Shown here piece after piece: positions 5,898 to 7,455 of a stretch of DNA of 7,455 nt. The position numbers and the translations under genes were made by a program. Numbering within the stretch: the stretch's first letter is position 1; every line of letters begins with the position of its first letter. Origin of the DNA: Nitrospirota bacterium (GTDB taxonomy: Bacteria; Nitrospirota; Thermodesulfovibrionia; UBA6902); contig WFVK01000019.1 of assembly GCA_015491705.1 (NCBI GenBank), forward strand, positions 1 to 7,455. The letters run 5' to 3'. The notes under the pieces were generated by a model. That model saw only the letters and a program-made list of their open reading frames with translations. It had not been told where the DNA came from and made no database searches.

Positions 5898-6326
5898 ATG
5901 GACATATACAAGACAATAATCCTGGCCGTTGACGGTTCAGATGTAAGCAGAAACGCCCTCAGGCACGCCGTTGAACTGACAAAGCAAAACAACGGAACGC
6001 TTATCGCGGTTCATGTCATCCCGCCGATTGATGTCATGGACATAGAAACCTTTAAGCCCGAGAGCCTTATAAGGGGCCTCAAAGAGGAGGGGAAGAAAAT
6101 ACTCTCGGAGGTCAGGGAACTGGCGGCCGGTGAGGATGTCAAGGTTCAGACCACCATTGAAGAGGGGATACCCTTCGAGGTAATATGTGAAGCTGCGCGC
6201 AATTCCAATGCCGACCTCATAGTCATGGGGAGTCACGGACATACCGGTATCGGCAAGGTGTTTATCGGAAGCGTTACAGAGAGGGTCATCAGCAGGGCGC
6301 ACTGCCCTGTGCTTGTAGTTAAATAG
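5898..6326 (+). CDS. Universal stress protein, ATP-binding type
   Basis: This 142-residue, single-domain cytoplasmic USP is the typical length for the family. It starts with the strand/loop YKTIILAVDGSD (4-15), has LIAVHVIPP as beta2 (35-43), and ends with LIVMGSHGHTGIGK and CPVLVVK. The nucleotide-binding signature is intact: G111-x2-G114-x9-G124-S125. It therefore belongs with the ATP-binding MJ0577-like USPs rather than the UspA type that lacks the motif. It contrasts with the two degenerate USP-like proteins encoded upstream in the same run. AAGGAGG at 5884-5890 sits 7 nt before the ATG. The 30-nt gap after the TSUP gene supports co-transcription. USPs form dimers, and pairing with the degenerate paralogues is possible but unproven. 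Confidence 0.95.
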   Translation: MDIYKTIILAVDGSDVSRNALRHAVELTKQNNGTLIAVHVIPPIDVMDIETFKPESLIRGLKEEGKKILSEVRELAAGEDVKVQTTIEEGIPFEVICEAARNSNADLIVMGSHGHTGIGKVFIGSVTERVISRAHCPVLVVK

Positions 6327-6380
6327 GCGACACACGGACTGAAAAAGAAGTCGGAAGTAGTGAGTGAAGGTGCAGGTGAA

Positions 6381-6875
6381 ATGGACTTATATGTATCGGA
6401 AAACGGCAGAAGTAAAGACCAGTCGCTGCTGAAGGAGAGATTCAACAGGGCTGCACTGACGGCCGCGGCGACCATCGGGGCCCTGTTTGTCTGTGCCGCG
6501 GCAGTTGAATGGATACGAAGCGCCTATGCCCCTTTCCGGGGTTTTGCAGACTACGAATGGTTCCCGCGCTTACAGACATTGCTCTACCTGTTGGGGATGT
6601 TCAATATCTTGCTCATAAAATACGTTGTGATGAGGATTTACAGTGCGCCCGGGACTGCGGACCTCGGAACAATCGTCAGGCGCCTGTCCCATGCGGATAG
6701 TGCTTCAATGCTGATTTCAGGGCTGCCGGGTCTTTACGGTCTTATACTCTTCCTCTTTGCCGGCGACCTGATAGATTTTTACATGCTTTTTGGATTGTCG
6801 ATCATTTACTGCATGATATATTTGCCGCGATATAAAAAATGGATTTCAGTCATTAAGGAAAACTTGACGGATTAA
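6381..6875 (+). CDS. Four-helix integral membrane protein, function unknown
   Basis: This 164-residue hydrophobic protein is not recognised as any named family. A polar N-terminus (1-22) is followed by membrane helices at about 25-47, 63-86, 108-128 and 130-149, then a basic tail (PRYKKW). The third helix contains SGLPGLYGLILFLFAG. The loop between helices 2 and 3 (87-107) is polar and carries RRLSHADSAS. With four helices both ends would face the cytoplasm. Lying between a USP gene and two TSUP genes, it may be a small accessory subunit of the transport system (inference from position only). The start is uncertain: the ATG at 6381 has AAGG 10 nt upstream, while an in-frame GTG at 6360 would add seven residues but has a weaker ribosome site. 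Confidence 0.8.
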   Translation: MDLYVSENGRSKDQSLLKERFNRAALTAAATIGALFVCAAAVEWIRSAYAPFRGFADYEWFPRLQTLLYLLGMFNILLIKYVVMRIYSAPGTADLGTIVRRLSHADSASMLISGLPGLYGLILFLFAGDLIDFYMLFGLSIIYCMIYLPRYKKWISVIKENLTD

Positions 6876-6892
6876 TATCACTAACTTATTAA
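6864..6892 (+). promoter_or_regulatory. Candidate sigma-70-type promoter for the second TSUP gene
   Basis: TTGACG (6864-6869; one mismatch to the -35 consensus) and TATTAA (6887-6892; two mismatches to TATAAT) are separated by 17 nt, in a markedly AT-rich stretch. The -35 lies in the last codons of the preceding gene. Transcription would start near 6899, giving a leader of about 23 nt. It would allow the second transporter to be expressed independently of the sigma-54 operon. Confidence 0.4.
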
Positions 6893-6893
6893 T
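6871..6893. repeat. Inverted repeat overlapping the candidate promoter spacer and -10 (possible operator)
   Basis: ATTAATA (6871-6877) and TATTAAT (6887-6893) are perfect 7-bp inverted arms separated by 9 nt, spanning the -35/-10 spacer and the -10 element. Placement suits a repressor or activator site, but AT-only arms in AT-rich DNA can arise by chance. Confidence 0.35.
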
Positions 6894-6921
6894 ATTTAAA
6901 GATTATAAAGGAGGGAGCACA

Positions 6922-7455
6922 ATGTACTTTTATCTACCGATTGCCTTGACCAGTGTCAGCGTTCTGCTGATTACAGGGCTGGGGCTGCTCGTGGGATTGC
7001 TTTCAGGTCTGTTCGGTGTTGGCGGAGGTTTTCTGATGACTCCGCTTCTGATCATGTTCGGGATACCGCCGACCGTTGCAGCGGCGACCGACTCACTCCA
7101 GATAGTCGGGGCGTCCACCTCCGGCACATTTGCCCACTGGAGGCTCGGGAACGTTGATTTCAAGATGGGGGCATGCCTGTTAATCGGCGGTTTTACCGGC
7201 GGGTTGGCGGGTGTCCAGCTCATCAAGATTCTCAGGATGATGGGCAATGCCGATGTTGTCATAAAAATAACATACGTATTGATGCTCGGTATCGTGGGAG
7301 CCTATATGTTCTTTGAAAGCCTGAACGCCCTCAAAAAGACAAAGCAGGCGCAGCAGGCACAGGCATCCGAAACCCAGGCGCAGGCAAAGAAGGAATCCGG
7401 TTTTGTAAAACTCATCAGGAGCCTTCCCCTGCAGACCCACTTCACAAAATCAGGG
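6922..7455 (+). CDS. TSUP (TauE/SafE) family transporter, N-terminal part (runs off the window)
   Basis: The open frame from the ATG at 6922 reaches the right edge without a stop, giving 178 residues of a longer protein. AAGGAGG (6908-6914) lies 7 nt before the start. The first TSUP signature is plain: GLLSGLFGVGGGFLMTPLLI (25-44) followed by FGIPPTVAAATDSLQIVGAS. Three further hydrophobic stretches follow (about 62-72, 82-98 and 113-132). A polar Gln/Ala/Lys-rich linker (about 138-157, QAQQAQA and TQAQAKK) then leads into SGFVKLIRSLPLQTHF, expected to begin the second half. Compared with the first TSUP, the N-terminus is shorter and the first-half glycine motif is GVGGG rather than GSGGA, so the two are distant paralogues rather than a recent tandem copy. 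The missing half prevents a check for the second signature. Confidence 0.92.
   Translation, partial: MYFYLPIALTSVSVLLITGLGLLVGLLSGLFGVGGGFLMTPLLIMFGIPPTVAAATDSLQIVGASTSGTFAHWRLGNVDFKMGACLLIGGFTGGLAGVQLIKILRMMGNADVVIKITYVLMLGIVGAYMFFESLNALKKTKQAQQAQASETQAQAKKESGFVKLIRSLPLQTHFTKSG

Overview
The window (7,455 bp, GC roughly 50%) is gene-dense and every gene lies on the + strand. It looks like a chromosomal stretch of a Gram-negative bacterium. Heavy AGG (Arg) and ATA (Ile) codon use, together with a sigma-54 regulator next to clustered universal-stress-protein (USP) and TSUP transporter genes, is reminiscent of Nitrospirota or the former Deltaproteobacteria. That placement is an impression, not a demonstrated assignment. 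No rRNA, tRNA, CRISPR array or insertion sequence was seen, and no stretch without a gene exceeds 300 bp.

Region 1 (99-3132) is a two-component system. A membrane-bound sensor histidine kinase (99-1652) is followed after 121 bp by an NtrC-family response regulator (1774-3132). The regulator has an intact receiver domain, a sigma-54-type AAA+ domain with GAFTGA, and a Fis-type HTH. Its REC-AAA+ linker carries what looks like a translated palindromic DNA repeat.

Region 2 (3133-3280) is the control region. A near-consensus -24/-12 sigma-54 promoter lies at 3222-3239, about 40 bp before the next start codon. Two perfect palindromes of the form GTTTCA-N3-TGAAAC lie upstream of it, one in the intergenic region (3155-3169) and one inside the 3' end of the regulator gene (2970-2984). 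They are good candidates for the regulator's enhancer sites, which would make the kinase/regulator pair the local controller of the downstream genes.

Region 3 (3281-6875) is a probable operon of six genes with short gaps and mostly strong Shine-Dalgarno sites. In order they encode a degenerate USP-like protein carrying a FAEAGE helical motif, a 98-residue protein made largely of two further copies of that motif, a USP-like domain fused to two membrane helices (TTG start), a complete TSUP (TauE/SafE-like) transporter, a canonical ATP-binding-type USP, and a four-helix membrane protein of unknown function. A second TSUP gene (6922 onward) runs off the right edge and may have its own sigma-70-type promoter.

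Working model (inference): the kinase senses an envelope or periplasmic cue, and the sigma-54 regulator switches on a set that couples export or uptake of a small, possibly sulfur-containing, anion by TSUP carriers to USP-like cytoplasmic and membrane-tethered partners. The repeated FAEAGE motif, shared by two adjacent genes and not recognised as any named domain, is the least explained part.
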